From contig DASRJE010000059.1 of NCBI GenBank assembly GCA_035649635.1, positions 27,113-91,112 of the forward strand: 64,000 bases of DNA. The letters are read 5' to 3'. Below, in pieces: positions 24,849 through 33,254 of the stretch. This DNA comes from Gp6-AA40 sp035649635 (lineage in GTDB: Bacteria; Acidobacteriota; Vicinamibacteria; Vicinamibacterales; UBA2999). Position 1 is the stretch's first letter. Every line of letters begins with the position of its first letter. The notes under the pieces were generated by a model. That model searched no databases. It saw only the letters and a list, made by a program, of their open reading frames with translations, and was not told where the DNA came from. Both the position numbers and the translations under genes were made by a program.

Positions 24849-26308
24849 CGGCGTTGGGAGTTGTGAAGTTGGGAGTTGGGAGTTTGGTGCTGGCGGTCAT
24901 GGTCGCGCCGGCTCTTACAGTGCGAGCGCAGAGCCAGCCGGATCGATCCAAGCCCCCTTCGCTGGGCCCCACGCCGCAGCTGAAGCTGCCTGCGATCCAG
25001 AAGCGCACGCTGTCAAACGGCGTCCCCGTGTGGCTGGTCGAGCAACGCGAGGTCCCGCTCGTGCGGGTCACGCTGCTCTTGAAGTCGGGCGGCAGCGACG
25101 ATCCGAGCGGGAAGTTCGGGTTGGCCAGCCTGACCGCTGCGATGTTGGACGAGGGCGCCGGGGCGCGATCGGCGCTTGAAATCGCCGACGAGATCGAGTT
25201 CCTCGGCGCCGATCTCACGACCAGCAGTTTGTTCGATGCCTCCGCCGTCAGGCTGGGTGTCCCGGTGGCGCGTCTCGGCCCTGCGCTGGCCGTCATGGCC
25301 GACGTCGCGCTGCGACCGACCTTTCCGGACGCCGAGCTCGAGCGCGTGCGTCAGGAGCGATTGACCGACCTGATCCAAGCCCGCGACGATGCGGCTTCAG
25401 TGGCTCCAATGGCTTTCGCACGATTGCTGTTCGGGCCAACGCATCGGTACGGCACTGGCGCGATCGGAACGGCGGCGACGCTCAAGGCTTTCACGACGGC
25501 GGATCTCAAGGCGTTTCACGCCGCCGCATTCCAGCCGGGGAACGCCACGTTGATTGCGGTGGGCGATATCACCGCCGATAGTGTTGTGCCGCAGCTCGAA
25601 AAACACTTCGGCTCGTGGCGCGCCGGAAGCACGGCGGCTCGCCACGCGGCTGTACCGAATGCGTCCCAACCTGCGCAACGTCAGATCACGATCGTCGATA
25701 TGCCGGGTGCGGAACAGTCACAAGTCCGCATCGGCTGGGTAGGTGTCGCCAGATCCACACAGGACTACTTCACGCTGCAGGTGCTCAACACGATCCTGGG
25801 TGGATCGTTTACATCCCGGCTCAACCAGAATCTTCGCGAAGAACACGGCTACTCATATGGCGCCAGCTCTCGCTTCGACATGCGTTTGTCTGCCGGTCCC
25901 TTCTTTGCCGGTGCGGGTGTTCAAACCGACAAGACCGCAGAGTCGATTCGCGAGTTCTTCAACGAGCTGACCGCGATTGGCAAGCCGGTTGCCGCCGACG
26001 AACTGACAAAGGCCAAGAACTACGTGGCGTTTGGCTTCCCCAGCAACTTCGAAACGATCGGTGACCTCTCAGCCCAACTCGAGCAACTGATCGTCTATGG
26101 CTTGCCGGATACTTACTACGCCGACTACGTCAGGAATCTGCAGGCTGTCACGGCCGACGCTGTGCTGAAGGCGTCAGCCACCTACATCCAGCCGCAGAAG
26201 TTTCTCGTCGTGGTGGTCGGCGACGGCAAAGTGATCGAACCGGGCATCCGTGCGCTGAATCTCGGCATGGTGCGTACGATCTCGATCCAGGAGGCGTTGG
26301 GCGAATGA
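24845..26308 (+). CDS. M16 family peptidase-like partner subunit, exported
   Basis: M16-fold protein (487 aa) that lacks the HXXEH motif; the equivalent position reads LASLTAAMLDEGAG, so it is presumed non-catalytic. It keeps the substrate-binding signature of the C-terminal domain (LGGSFTSRLNQNLREEHGYSYG), as expected of the partner in a two-subunit M16 peptidase. The ATG at 24845 overlaps the upstream stop (ATGA). The signal peptide MTALGVVKLGVGSLVLAVMV is partly encoded by a heptamer repeat of the type otherwise found between genes. Its own stop overlaps the start of the DinB gene. Confidence 0.9.
   Translation: MTALGVVKLGVGSLVLAVMVAPALTVRAQSQPDRSKPPSLGPTPQLKLPAIQKRTLSNGVPVWLVEQREVPLVRVTLLLKSGGSDDPSGKFGLASLTAAMLDEGAGARSALEIADEIEFLGADLTTSSLFDASAVRLGVPVARLGPALAVMADVALRPTFPDAELERVRQERLTDLIQARDDAASVAPMAFARLLFGPTHRYGTGAIGTAATLKAFTTADLKAFHAAAFQPGNATLIAVGDITADSVVPQLEKHFGSWRAGSTAARHAAVPNASQPAQRQITIVDMPGAEQSQVRIGWVGVARSTQDYFTLQVLNTILGGSFTSRLNQNLREEHGYSYGASSRFDMRLSAGPFFAGAGVQTDKTAESIREFFNELTAIGKPVAADELTKAKNYVAFGFPSNFETIGDLSAQLEQLIVYGLPDTYYADYVRNLQAVTADAVLKASATYIQPQKFLVVVVGDGKVIEPGIRALNLGMVRTISIQEALGE
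24852..24886 (+). repeat. GTTGGGA heptanucleotide repeat inside the signal-peptide coding region
   Basis: The run GTTGGGA GTTGTGA, then GTTGGGA GTTGGGA GTTTGG lies within codons 3-14 of the M16 partner gene. It matches the intergenic repeat at 19949-19980 and encodes part of the hydrophobic core of the signal peptide (LGVV, LGVGSL). Confidence 0.6.
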
Positions 26309-26808
26309 GCGTGGCGTTGGAGCTGGCGGCGTTGATGACCTACTCGGATCAGGAACGCAGCAAGTGGCGATCGTGGATTGAAGCGGATCCGACACGCCTT
26401 TCGATCCCTTTTCAACGCGGCGGCCGCTTCCCGACGGTCGGCAGCGTGCTCGATCACGTATTCCTGGTCGAGCGCCGTCATCTCACGAGGATGCAGGGCG
26501 GTGAACTGCCGGAGAAGACCGGCGTCGCGGCCGGAGACTGGCACGCCCTCCTGGCCTATGCCGACGCCGCCAGGGCCGATCTGCGGGGATATCTCGGCGG
26601 ACTTACCGATCAGACCGCGGGGCAGTGGATGACGTTCACGGTCCCGAGCGGCACGTTTACGATGACGCGCCGCAAGCTCGCATCCCACATCCTGCTCCAC
26701 GAGATCCGTCATCTCGCCCAGATCGCTTACGCCGCGCGCTTGGCCGGCCACGAGCCGCCGGGCGAGCATGATTTCTTCTACGCTCCTGAAACCGAGACCA
26801 TGGACTGA
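26305..26808 (+). CDS. DinB-family protein
   Basis: Cytoplasmic DinB-like four-helix protein (167 aa) without a signal peptide. Three candidate metal-binding His are visible: one in VLDHVFLVERRH and two in the last helix HILLHEIRHLAQIAYAARL, the usual DinB triad spacing. The ATG overlaps the stop of the M16 partner gene, making a three-gene coupled operon. A role in bacillithiol/mycothiol-type transfer is possible for the family, but nothing here shows it. Confidence 0.85.
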   Translation: MSVALELAALMTYSDQERSKWRSWIEADPTRLSIPFQRGGRFPTVGSVLDHVFLVERRHLTRMQGGELPEKTGVAAGDWHALLAYADAARADLRGYLGGLTDQTAGQWMTFTVPSGTFTMTRRKLASHILLHEIRHLAQIAYAARLAGHEPPGEHDFFYAPETETMD

Positions 26809-26819
26809 GAGCACGGGTA

Positions 26820-26875
26820 CGGTCCGCCTAAAGGCGCCCTGCACCAACACCGTCCGCCTAAAGGCGGACACTACG
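26820..26875. repeat. REP-like hairpins between convergent genes; GTAG head supplies a stop codon
   Basis: GTCCGCC/GGCGGAC (26852-26869, loop TAAA) is a perfect hairpin, preceded by a diverged copy GTCCGCCTAAAGGCGCCC (26822-26839). On the minus strand the perfect copy is headed by GTAG (26871-26874). The TAG of that head is the stop codon of the asparaginase gene. Likely also a bidirectional terminator for the DinB and asparaginase genes. Confidence 0.65.
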
Positions 26876-27353
26876 TCGATTCGAACACTCCGGTTTGGGT
26901 GTTCTTCTGCACACGATCCCAAACAAAGCACTGACCGTTCATCGCGATGTAGACACCGGGAGGCAATACCTGGGCGAATGAGAGAGCGCTGCCAAGGTTG
27001 AACAGTCCGTCCGAGCTGCCAAAGGCGTAGGGGATCATCGCGCCGGTCAGCACAATCGTCTTGTCGCTGATGCTCTCAGCCACCACACGCGCCGTCTCCA
27101 CCATTGTGTCGGTGCCGTGCGTGACGACGATGTGCCGCTCCAGGCATTCGACACACCTGGCGACGATGCGCTCGCGATCGATGTCGGTCATGTCGAGGCT
27201 GTCGATCATCATCAGTGTCTCGATCGTCAGTTCGACCCGCGAGCGTCCCAGCCGCAGCATCTCCGGCACGTGCGTGTCGCCGAAAGATAACTGCCCGTGA
27301 ATCTCGTCGTAGGTTTTGTCGAAGGTCCCGCCGGTGACGAACACGCGCAGCAT
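26871..27353 (-). CDS. Short single-domain asparaginase-family protein
   Basis: Asparaginase-like protein of 160 aa, about half the length of classical L-asparaginases. It holds both active-site blocks of the N-terminal lobe, VFVTGGTFDKTYDE (nucleophilic Thr) and IVVTHGTDTMVETARVV. The C-terminal lobe is absent. The end FNLGSALSFAQVLPPGVYIAMNGQCF...GVFEST agrees with a known short asparaginase-like group, so I regard it as complete rather than truncated. It starts 5 bp after the symporter stop. The upstream genes are argH, a small membrane peptide and the symporter, which suggests use of an imported amidated or Asp-containing compound (inference). Confidence 0.8.
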   Translation of the reverse strand: MLRVFVTGGTFDKTYDEIHGQLSFGDTHVPEMLRLGRSRVELTIETLMMIDSLDMTDIDRERIVARCVECLERHIVVTHGTDTMVETARVVAESISDKTIVLTGAMIPYAFGSSDGLFNLGSALSFAQVLPPGVYIAMNGQCFVWDRVQKNTQTGVFEST

Positions 27354-27358
27354 GCCGA

Positions 27359-29041
27359 CTACCGCTTCGCAAGGACGCTGACCGCGAGGCCGACGATGAC
27401 CACGGTCACTGCCCCAATCACGTTGTGCCACAGAAACGCAACGTTGGTCGCGCTGGCCGCCCAGGCGACGGCGCCCATGCCGGCGACGAGGCCGACGAAC
27501 GCTCCATTCGCCGTGGCCCGTGGGAATCCCGCCGCAAGGATGAACACACCGAGGATCGACCCGTAAAAAAATGACCCGAACCGGTTGACCACCTCGATGA
27601 GCGAACCCAGTTCGGCCGCCCACACCGCGACGATGCTCGCGAACAGCCCCCAGAACCCTGTTGCCAGGCGCGACACGCGGAGATAGTGCGCGTCGCTCGC
27701 CTCGGCGCGGACGAATCGCCGATAGAAGTCGATGACCGTCGCCGTCGACAGCGCGGAAAGCTCACCCGAGATCGTCGACATCGCCGCTGCCAGGATCGCC
27801 GCCACCAGCAAGCCGGGCAACCCGATCGGCATGTGACGGGTAATGAAGGTCGGGAAGACGTAGTTCACATCGCTGTAGGAAGGATCCCCGGTCGTCTGCC
27901 GGACGAGCGCGATCGCCTCGTTCCGAACCGCGCGCGCTACCTCGTCCTGCCGTCGAAATTCCGCTCGTGCGATTCCGAGATTGCGGGAATCCCCGGCCGC
28001 TTCCGCTCGCGTCATTACCCGGGCGGCGGCCGATCGCGACGCGGTGGCCGCCTCAAAACGTGACTCGAGCGCGCGATACTCGGTCGCCGCCGGTCCCTCC
28101 TGCATCGCGCGCTCGTGCACCTGGTTGAACAGCATCGGCGACGGCGTGTAGAGAAAGAACAGGAACATCAGTACGCCAACGAGGAGCACGAGGGCCTGCA
28201 GCGGAATCTTCCAGTACGCGCTCATGAGCAACGACTCGCGTGCCGCATCGACCGAGGGGGTGGTCAGAAACCGCTGAACCTGACTCTGATCGGTCCCGAA
28301 GTAGGAGCAGAACAGAAACAGCGCCGCAATCGTGCCCGACCAGAACGTGTATGGGTTGGTCAGATCGAACGAGAAGTCGAACGTCTGAAGCCGGCCGGCG
28401 GCGCCGGCGATGCGCAGTGCCTGCGCCAGACCAACATCGTTCGGCAGTCCCATGATCAGGACGACAACGGCCGCGATCAGCCCGACGACGATGAGCACCA
28501 TCTGCTTGACGTCGGTCCAGGTCACTGCCTGCACGCCGCCGAACATGGTGTAGATCACCGTCGGCACTCCAATCAGCAGCGCCGTCGTCGTCAGGTCGAG
28601 CCCCAGAACGACAGAGAACACGACGGCGGGGGCCGAGATCACGACGCCCAGCGACATGCTGCGCGACAGCAAGAACAGAAAACTGGTGAACGCGCGCGTC
28701 TTGGCGTCGAAACGCCGTTCGAGATACTCGTACGCGGTGTAGACCCTCGCGTTGTGGAAGAACGGCACCAGCGTGACCGAGAGCACGATCATCGCGATCG
28801 GCAGGGCGAAGTAGAACTGCAGGAAGCGCATGCCATCGCCGTATCCCTGCCCCGTCGTCCCGACCATCGTGATCGCGCTGAGTTGCGTCGCCATGACGGA
28901 CAGGCCAACCGCCCACCACGGCAGGCTGCGGCCGCCGAGGAAGTAACCCTCGATCTCGTTGCTCCTCTTGGTGAGACGGAGCCCGTCCCAGACGATCCAG
29001 ATCAGGTAGATCGCGACGATTGCCCAATCGACCCACGTCAC
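27359..29041 (-). CDS. Sodium:solute symporter (SSS family)
   Basis: Inner-membrane symporter (560 aa) of the SSS/SLC5 family with about 13 helices. GTG at 29041 is chosen: it overlaps the stop of a small upstream ORF (GTGA), has AGGAAC upstream, and opens with helix 1 (VTWVDWAIVAIYLIWIVWDG). Family segments include GYFLGGRSLPWWAVGLSVMATQLSAITMVG, YEYLERRF and LLVAAILAAAMSTISGELSALSTATVIDFYRR. Residues about 310-390 form a hydrophilic, Arg/Glu/Ala-rich, probably coiled-coil insertion absent from minimal family members. Substrate unknown; the neighbours point to an amino acid or related compound. Confidence 0.92.
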   Translation of the reverse strand: MTWVDWAIVAIYLIWIVWDGLRLTKRSNEIEGYFLGGRSLPWWAVGLSVMATQLSAITMVGTTGQGYGDGMRFLQFYFALPIAMIVLSVTLVPFFHNARVYTAYEYLERRFDAKTRAFTSFLFLLSRSMSLGVVISAPAVVFSVVLGLDLTTTALLIGVPTVIYTMFGGVQAVTWTDVKQMVLIVVGLIAAVVVLIMGLPNDVGLAQALRIAGAAGRLQTFDFSFDLTNPYTFWSGTIAALFLFCSYFGTDQSQVQRFLTTPSVDAARESLLMSAYWKIPLQALVLLVGVLMFLFFLYTPSPMLFNQVHERAMQEGPAATEYRALESRFEAATASRSAAARVMTRAEAAGDSRNLGIARAEFRRQDEVARAVRNEAIALVRQTTGDPSYSDVNYVFPTFITRHMPIGLPGLLVAAILAAAMSTISGELSALSTATVIDFYRRFVRAEASDAHYLRVSRLATGFWGLFASIVAVWAAELGSLIEVVNRFGSFFYGSILGVFILAAGFPRATANGAFVGLVAGMGAVAWAASATNVAFLWHNVIGAVTVVIVGLAVSVLAKR

Positions 29042-29130
29042 GAGAACAGTTCCTGGAAGATGTAGAGCGCCACGAGCACGCCAACCCAGACAATGACGAC
29101 GCGGACGTATTGGCGTTGGATCTGTGTCAC
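29038..29130 (-). CDS. 30-residue single-helix membrane peptide, candidate symporter subunit
   Basis: Not in standard ORF lists because of its size. GTG (29130-29128) overlaps the argH stop as GTGA, and its TGA (29040-29038) overlaps the symporter GTG as GTGA, so it is coupled on both sides. The peptide begins MTQIQRQYVRVVIVWVGVLV and ends ALYIFQELFS: a short basic N-terminus, one hydrophobic helix of about 17 residues (VRVVIVWVGVLVALYIF) and an acidic/polar end. This is the layout of small accessory subunits known for some sodium symporters, such as MetS with MetP. Existence is inferred from the overlaps and composition; function is inferred from position. Confidence 0.65.
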   Translation of the reverse strand: MTQIQRQYVRVVIVWVGVLVALYIFQELFS

Positions 29131-30581
29131 AGATTCGTGCTCCTCGCGCGCAGGCGTTCATCGGCAGCAGCAGTCGCGGCGCGGGTTCGTGCCAGCCAGG
29201 CGCGATCGGCGTCGAGAACAGCGTTGGCCGCCTCTGTAGCGCGCGAGGTTTCGATGGGTGAAGGGCCTCCCAGCGTTCGACGAACGTCTATGAAATGCCG
29301 CGGGCTCAGGATCTCCGCCAGTTCCGCCCCGGTGATTTCCACGGGCGCGCCGAGGGCATCTCGCGCGGCGTCCCGCAGCATCGCCGCGAGCGCCGCCGGA
29401 TCGTTCACCTGGCACGATGCGCTCAGTCGGCCTGCGATCGCGTGCGCCGTTCTGAACGCCACATCGTGCTCGCGAACGAGATGATCGGCAAGCTCGGTCA
29501 ACGTCGTGCCTCCCGCGCCGGCACGAGCCGCCATGCGCGCCACGTCGAACTCCGCCTCGCGCATCGACGCAGCCACCAGTGTCACCGCCCGGGTTGCGTC
29601 GCGAAACATGGCGGCGACAAGCGGCTGCAGATCGTCTTCGGTGTCGACGATGTCGCCGAATGGTGTGTTGTGAACGCTCAGCATAATGGCCGAGACTTGG
29701 CCGAGCGCCTTGCTGCCAATCGCACGCGCGTGTTCGAGCGCCACCGGGTTGCGCTTCTGCGGCATGATGGTGCTGGATTGCACGAAGCCTTCCGCCAGCC
29801 GCAGATATCCAAACTCCACCGTGCACCAGAGCAGCAGATCCTGGACGAACCGGCCGAGACCAGCGGTCAGCACTGCGGCGGCCGAGGCGCTTTCCAGCAG
29901 GTAATCGACGGTCGCGATGCTTCCGTATGTGTTGCCAGTCGGTTCGTCGAAGCCGAGCAGATCGCTCGTTAACTGACGATCGATCGGAAATCCGGTTCCC
30001 GTGATGGCGCACGATCCAAGAGGGCAGCGGTTGGTTGATGCGTACGCCGCACGAAGCCGCGCGACATCTCGCTCGAGCTGCTCGATCACGCCAAGCAGAT
30101 AGTGGGCGAGCGTCGTCGGTTGCGCCGGCTGCGTGTGAGTATGCGCGGCGAACAACGTCTCTCGATGTCTGTTGGCGAGATCGATGAGCACCGCCCTCAG
30201 ATCTACGCTGGCCTCGATGAGGCCGGCAATAAACTCCCGCTGCCGCAGCCGGTACATCGTCATGTCGATGTCATTGCGACTACGCGCCGTGTGCAATCGC
30301 CCGGCAACATCGTCCCCACACGCGTCGACGAGGACGCGCTCGACGTACGAGAAGAGGTCCTCGCAGGTTCCGTCGTACGGCGTCTTGCGTATGGCGCTGA
30401 CAGAAATCGAATCGAGCGCGTTGCGCAGCGCTTGTGCGTGAAGCGGCTCGACGATGCCCCGGTCCGCGAGCATGACCAGGTGGGCATAATGAATCGCCAT
30501 CAGCGGCGACAGGAAGAGTGCCTTCGCGTCCTCGAAGTTCTCGTTGAGGACCTGAGACACGTACTCCGGGTCGAACCTCAT
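29127..30581 (-). CDS. argH: Argininosuccinate lyase (fumarase/aspartase superfamily)
   Basis: Lyase of 484 aa that would cleave argininosuccinate to arginine and fumarate in the cytosol. It has the ASL opening LFLSPLMAIHYAHLVMLADRGI, the CEDLFSYVE segment, LHTARSRNDIDMTMYRLRQRE, THTQPAQPTTLAHYL and the superfamily signature SSTIMPQKRNP near residue 270. Other arginine-pathway genes are absent nearby. Instead it leads a coupled unit with a membrane peptide, a symporter and a short asparaginase, so a lyase acting on a related imported adduct is possible. A TATACT box ends 8 bp before the ATG, compatible with a nearly leaderless transcript. Confidence 0.88.
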   Translation of the reverse strand: MRFDPEYVSQVLNENFEDAKALFLSPLMAIHYAHLVMLADRGIVEPLHAQALRNALDSISVSAIRKTPYDGTCEDLFSYVERVLVDACGDDVAGRLHTARSRNDIDMTMYRLRQREFIAGLIEASVDLRAVLIDLANRHRETLFAAHTHTQPAQPTTLAHYLLGVIEQLERDVARLRAAYASTNRCPLGSCAITGTGFPIDRQLTSDLLGFDEPTGNTYGSIATVDYLLESASAAAVLTAGLGRFVQDLLLWCTVEFGYLRLAEGFVQSSTIMPQKRNPVALEHARAIGSKALGQVSAIMLSVHNTPFGDIVDTEDDLQPLVAAMFRDATRAVTLVAASMREAEFDVARMAARAGAGGTTLTELADHLVREHDVAFRTAHAIAGRLSASCQVNDPAALAAMLRDAARDALGAPVEITGAELAEILSPRHFIDVRRTLGGPSPIETSRATEAANAVLDADRAWLARTRAATAAADERLRARSTNL

Positions 30582-30600
30582 TCGAGCGCAGTATAGCCCG

Positions 30601-30648
30601 CGGCCCGCACCCGAATCCCGAGGCCCGTTCCGAGCACCGAGTCCCGCA
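30601..30648. repeat. Degenerate CCCGAGT-type heptamer repeat
   Basis: The stretch reads CCCGCA CCCGAAT CCCGAGG CCCGTT CCGAGCA CCGAGT CCCG, a decayed period-7 repeat matching the cleaner copy at 36428-36482. It lies between the argH start and the end of the DUF5916 gene, just upstream of the putative argH promoter. Confidence 0.55.
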
Positions 30649-30650
30649 GT

Positions 30651-33200
30651 CTATGGATTCATCCAGTATGCGAATTTGACGAGCAGCAGGTTGGACGATG
30701 GCGTAGAGAAGAGCCCCGAGTAGTCTTTCCCCAAGGCAAAGCGCCCTGGCTCCCCTTGTCCTTCCCGGCCCTGCTGCCACACGACAAAGACAGTCGAGCC
30801 CGGACGATATTCCCAACGCAGCACATTGGTCGTACGGAACGAGAGCACGTTGAAGTCCGCATTGCCGGTATAGGCGTATGGCGCGTAGCGATCCTCGTAT
30901 CGTTCGGCGCGGCCGTTCACGAGCTCTTTGTAGCTGACGTAGTGTCCCGTGCTGATGAAGGGCTGGCCGTAGATCTGAAGAGAGAGATTCGGCGTCATCG
31001 TGTAGTTGACGCGCAGCGTGAGGGAATGCGTCTTCTGCTCGAGGCGTCCAAACACGTAGTGCGACCGATCCGGGTCGACAACTTCCGCGACCCACTGCGC
31101 ATCGTTGATGTTGTTGCTGTAGTAGGTGCCGATCTCGGTCGAGAAAGACGAGACCGGGCGGAAAACAACCGTCGGGCCAAGCTCGAAGAAGCGACCGTAA
31201 CCATCGCCGCCGAATGCGGAGTTCCAGTTGAAGCTCACGACACGGCGGTCGTTCGTGTTGAACCACTGCCAGATGCTTCGACCGCCCTCGTTCAGACCGC
31301 CAGGGCCGCCACGTGTCAACCGATCGTCGAAGTTGGTGGCGTTGACATTCACGCCGCCACCCGCTCGCCACAAGTTTTGAAATTCCCAATTGGCGTTGAT
31401 ATTGCCGCCCAGTTCCAGGCGATCACCAGCAAAGTTGAACGCCGTCCACTGGTTGAAGTTGATGAACCTGCTTCTCGTGTACTTACCGGGGGTCTGTCTC
31501 CTGAGCTGAAAAAAACTGTATTGCGTCGTGACGTCAGCCCGCTGCTGGAATCCGAGGTCGTTGACCTCGAAGCCCGGTGACTTGTACGCGACACTGACGT
31601 TCATCCGTGTTCGCTCGCCGGCGATCTTTCCAAAGGAGGCCATCCCGGAATGGCCGCGCAGCGTGTCGGCGAACGGATCGAGCTCCAGGTGAGTCGCGTC
31701 GGGCCGTTGAAAGCTGTGCACGTTGTTCAGTTGAAGTTGCTCGATCGCCTCGGTCGAGCCCTTCACGCTGCTGCCCGCCCAATAGCCATTCAGGCCCCAT
31801 CGGTTGCCGATTCGCCAGTCGTAGTCGACGCCTCCAGTGATCGCGCTGTCCGGCAGGAATTCCACACCTTCAACGATGTTGCGATGCGTGGTCGTGAAGA
31901 TGAAACCAAGAGACGACTGATCGGTGAATTCGCGCCGCGCGCGCGACACCGAGTAGAACGTGCCGGGTTCGACGACTTCGCTGCGGCGCGCGGAGCCGAA
32001 CGCAATCTCGGCGTTCTCCTCCTGTGTCGCCGCCGCCAGCACCCCGACCGAAAACTTCCGGACGCGCCCCGTCAGCTTGGTGGCGCCAAGAATCGTCGCC
32101 TGAAGAGGCTGGATGGAATGCTCCTCCGAGCCGAGCGTGGGGGCGCCGCGCGGAGACCGTCCGATCCGTCGTGAATAGAACAGGCTGCAGTCGCGGCACT
32201 GGAACTGATATGTGCCGGAGCCTTCGACGAAGAACGGGCGCTTCTCCGGGAAGAACGTCTCGAACGCGCTCAGGTTCACCACCGCCGGATCGGCCTCGAC
32301 CTGACCGAAGTCAGGATTGACGGTTCCCGTCAGGTTCAAGGCGGGAGTGACGGCGTACTTGAGATCAAGACCCACCGCGATGTCGTGGTCGGGGCTGTTC
32401 TGCAGCGGATTGCCAGCGTCCAGAGGCGTGGTCCCGATCTCGCCAACGACATACGGAACGAGCTCGAGTCGCTTCGCCGCCTGCCCTCTCGTGACGCCCG
32501 TCAAATCGCCGAACGACGAGACGAAGCCACTCACATTCTTGGACAGCAGCGGCCAGCTCGTCGTCTCGTTCAGACGCGCGACGTTTCGCATCACGGCAAA
32601 TCCAAGTCGACCGTCACCACCCGCACTGAAACGAAGCTGCGAAAACGGGATCCGGAACTCGGCGCACCATCCGTCCGGGTCCCGGCGTGCGACAACGTCC
32701 CATACGGCGTCCCAACTGTCGTCGCTGTTCGAATCGTTGAACCAATATGAGTCCTGCTTCACGCCGACGGGATTCACGCCGAACTGATATGCCGTACGCC
32801 GATCGTGGTACGAGTCAATCAACACGCGGACCCAGTCGGACGAGGAACCCACGTCCCGCCGCGTCAGAAAGCCGACGATGCGATCCGGTTCGCTATCGAA
32901 CGCCCGCACCGCCACATAGATGGCGGTGGCATCGAATGCGACCCGCGCCTCGGTGCGCATAGTCGCCGGGGCGCCTTCGCGTGGCTCGCGCTGCACGAAT
33001 GAGCTAATGGGAGTGGCCTGCGCCCACGCAGGGTCACTGAGGTCGCCATCGAGGACGATCGGAAGCGTGCCTTCGTGAACCGAAACCGCCGTCATCTCGG
33101 CGGCCGGTCCCTGAGCGAGGGCCGGCGCAAAGAGGCCCCCGGCAATCACGACGGCAAGTGCCTGCACGAGCCTAGAGAACACGCTTCTCCACAGCAGCAT
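30651..33200 (-). CDS. Exported CBM9-like / DUF5916 outer-membrane beta-barrel protein
   Basis: Large exported protein (849 aa) with a signal peptide ending PALAQ. An N-terminal CBM9-like beta-sandwich occupies about residues 40-230 (PIVLDGDLSDPAWAQATPISSFVQREP, TEARVAFDATAIYVAVRAFDSEPDRI, GWCAEFRIPFSQLRF). The remainder is a DUF5916 region predicted as an outer-membrane barrel, with NPDFGQVEADPAVVNLSAFETFFPEKRPFF as its marker and many alternating aromatic strands up to the last residues (LLLVKFAYWMNP). Probably a surface protein for binding or taking up carbohydrate or other polymers; the ligand is unknown. Confidence 0.88.
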   Translation of the reverse strand: MLLWRSVFSRLVQALAVVIAGGLFAPALAQGPAAEMTAVSVHEGTLPIVLDGDLSDPAWAQATPISSFVQREPREGAPATMRTEARVAFDATAIYVAVRAFDSEPDRIVGFLTRRDVGSSSDWVRVLIDSYHDRRTAYQFGVNPVGVKQDSYWFNDSNSDDSWDAVWDVVARRDPDGWCAEFRIPFSQLRFSAGGDGRLGFAVMRNVARLNETTSWPLLSKNVSGFVSSFGDLTGVTRGQAAKRLELVPYVVGEIGTTPLDAGNPLQNSPDHDIAVGLDLKYAVTPALNLTGTVNPDFGQVEADPAVVNLSAFETFFPEKRPFFVEGSGTYQFQCRDCSLFYSRRIGRSPRGAPTLGSEEHSIQPLQATILGATKLTGRVRKFSVGVLAAATQEENAEIAFGSARRSEVVEPGTFYSVSRARREFTDQSSLGFIFTTTHRNIVEGVEFLPDSAITGGVDYDWRIGNRWGLNGYWAGSSVKGSTEAIEQLQLNNVHSFQRPDATHLELDPFADTLRGHSGMASFGKIAGERTRMNVSVAYKSPGFEVNDLGFQQRADVTTQYSFFQLRRQTPGKYTRSRFINFNQWTAFNFAGDRLELGGNINANWEFQNLWRAGGGVNVNATNFDDRLTRGGPGGLNEGGRSIWQWFNTNDRRVVSFNWNSAFGGDGYGRFFELGPTVVFRPVSSFSTEIGTYYSNNINDAQWVAEVVDPDRSHYVFGRLEQKTHSLTLRVNYTMTPNLSLQIYGQPFISTGHYVSYKELVNGRAERYEDRYAPYAYTGNADFNVLSFRTTNVLRWEYRPGSTVFVVWQQGREGQGEPGRFALGKDYSGLFSTPSSNLLLVKFAYWMNP

Positions 33201-33254
33201 AAGACGAGCGTCGAGCGATCTCGGTTTAACTGTAGGTCGCAGCCAGATCAGGCG

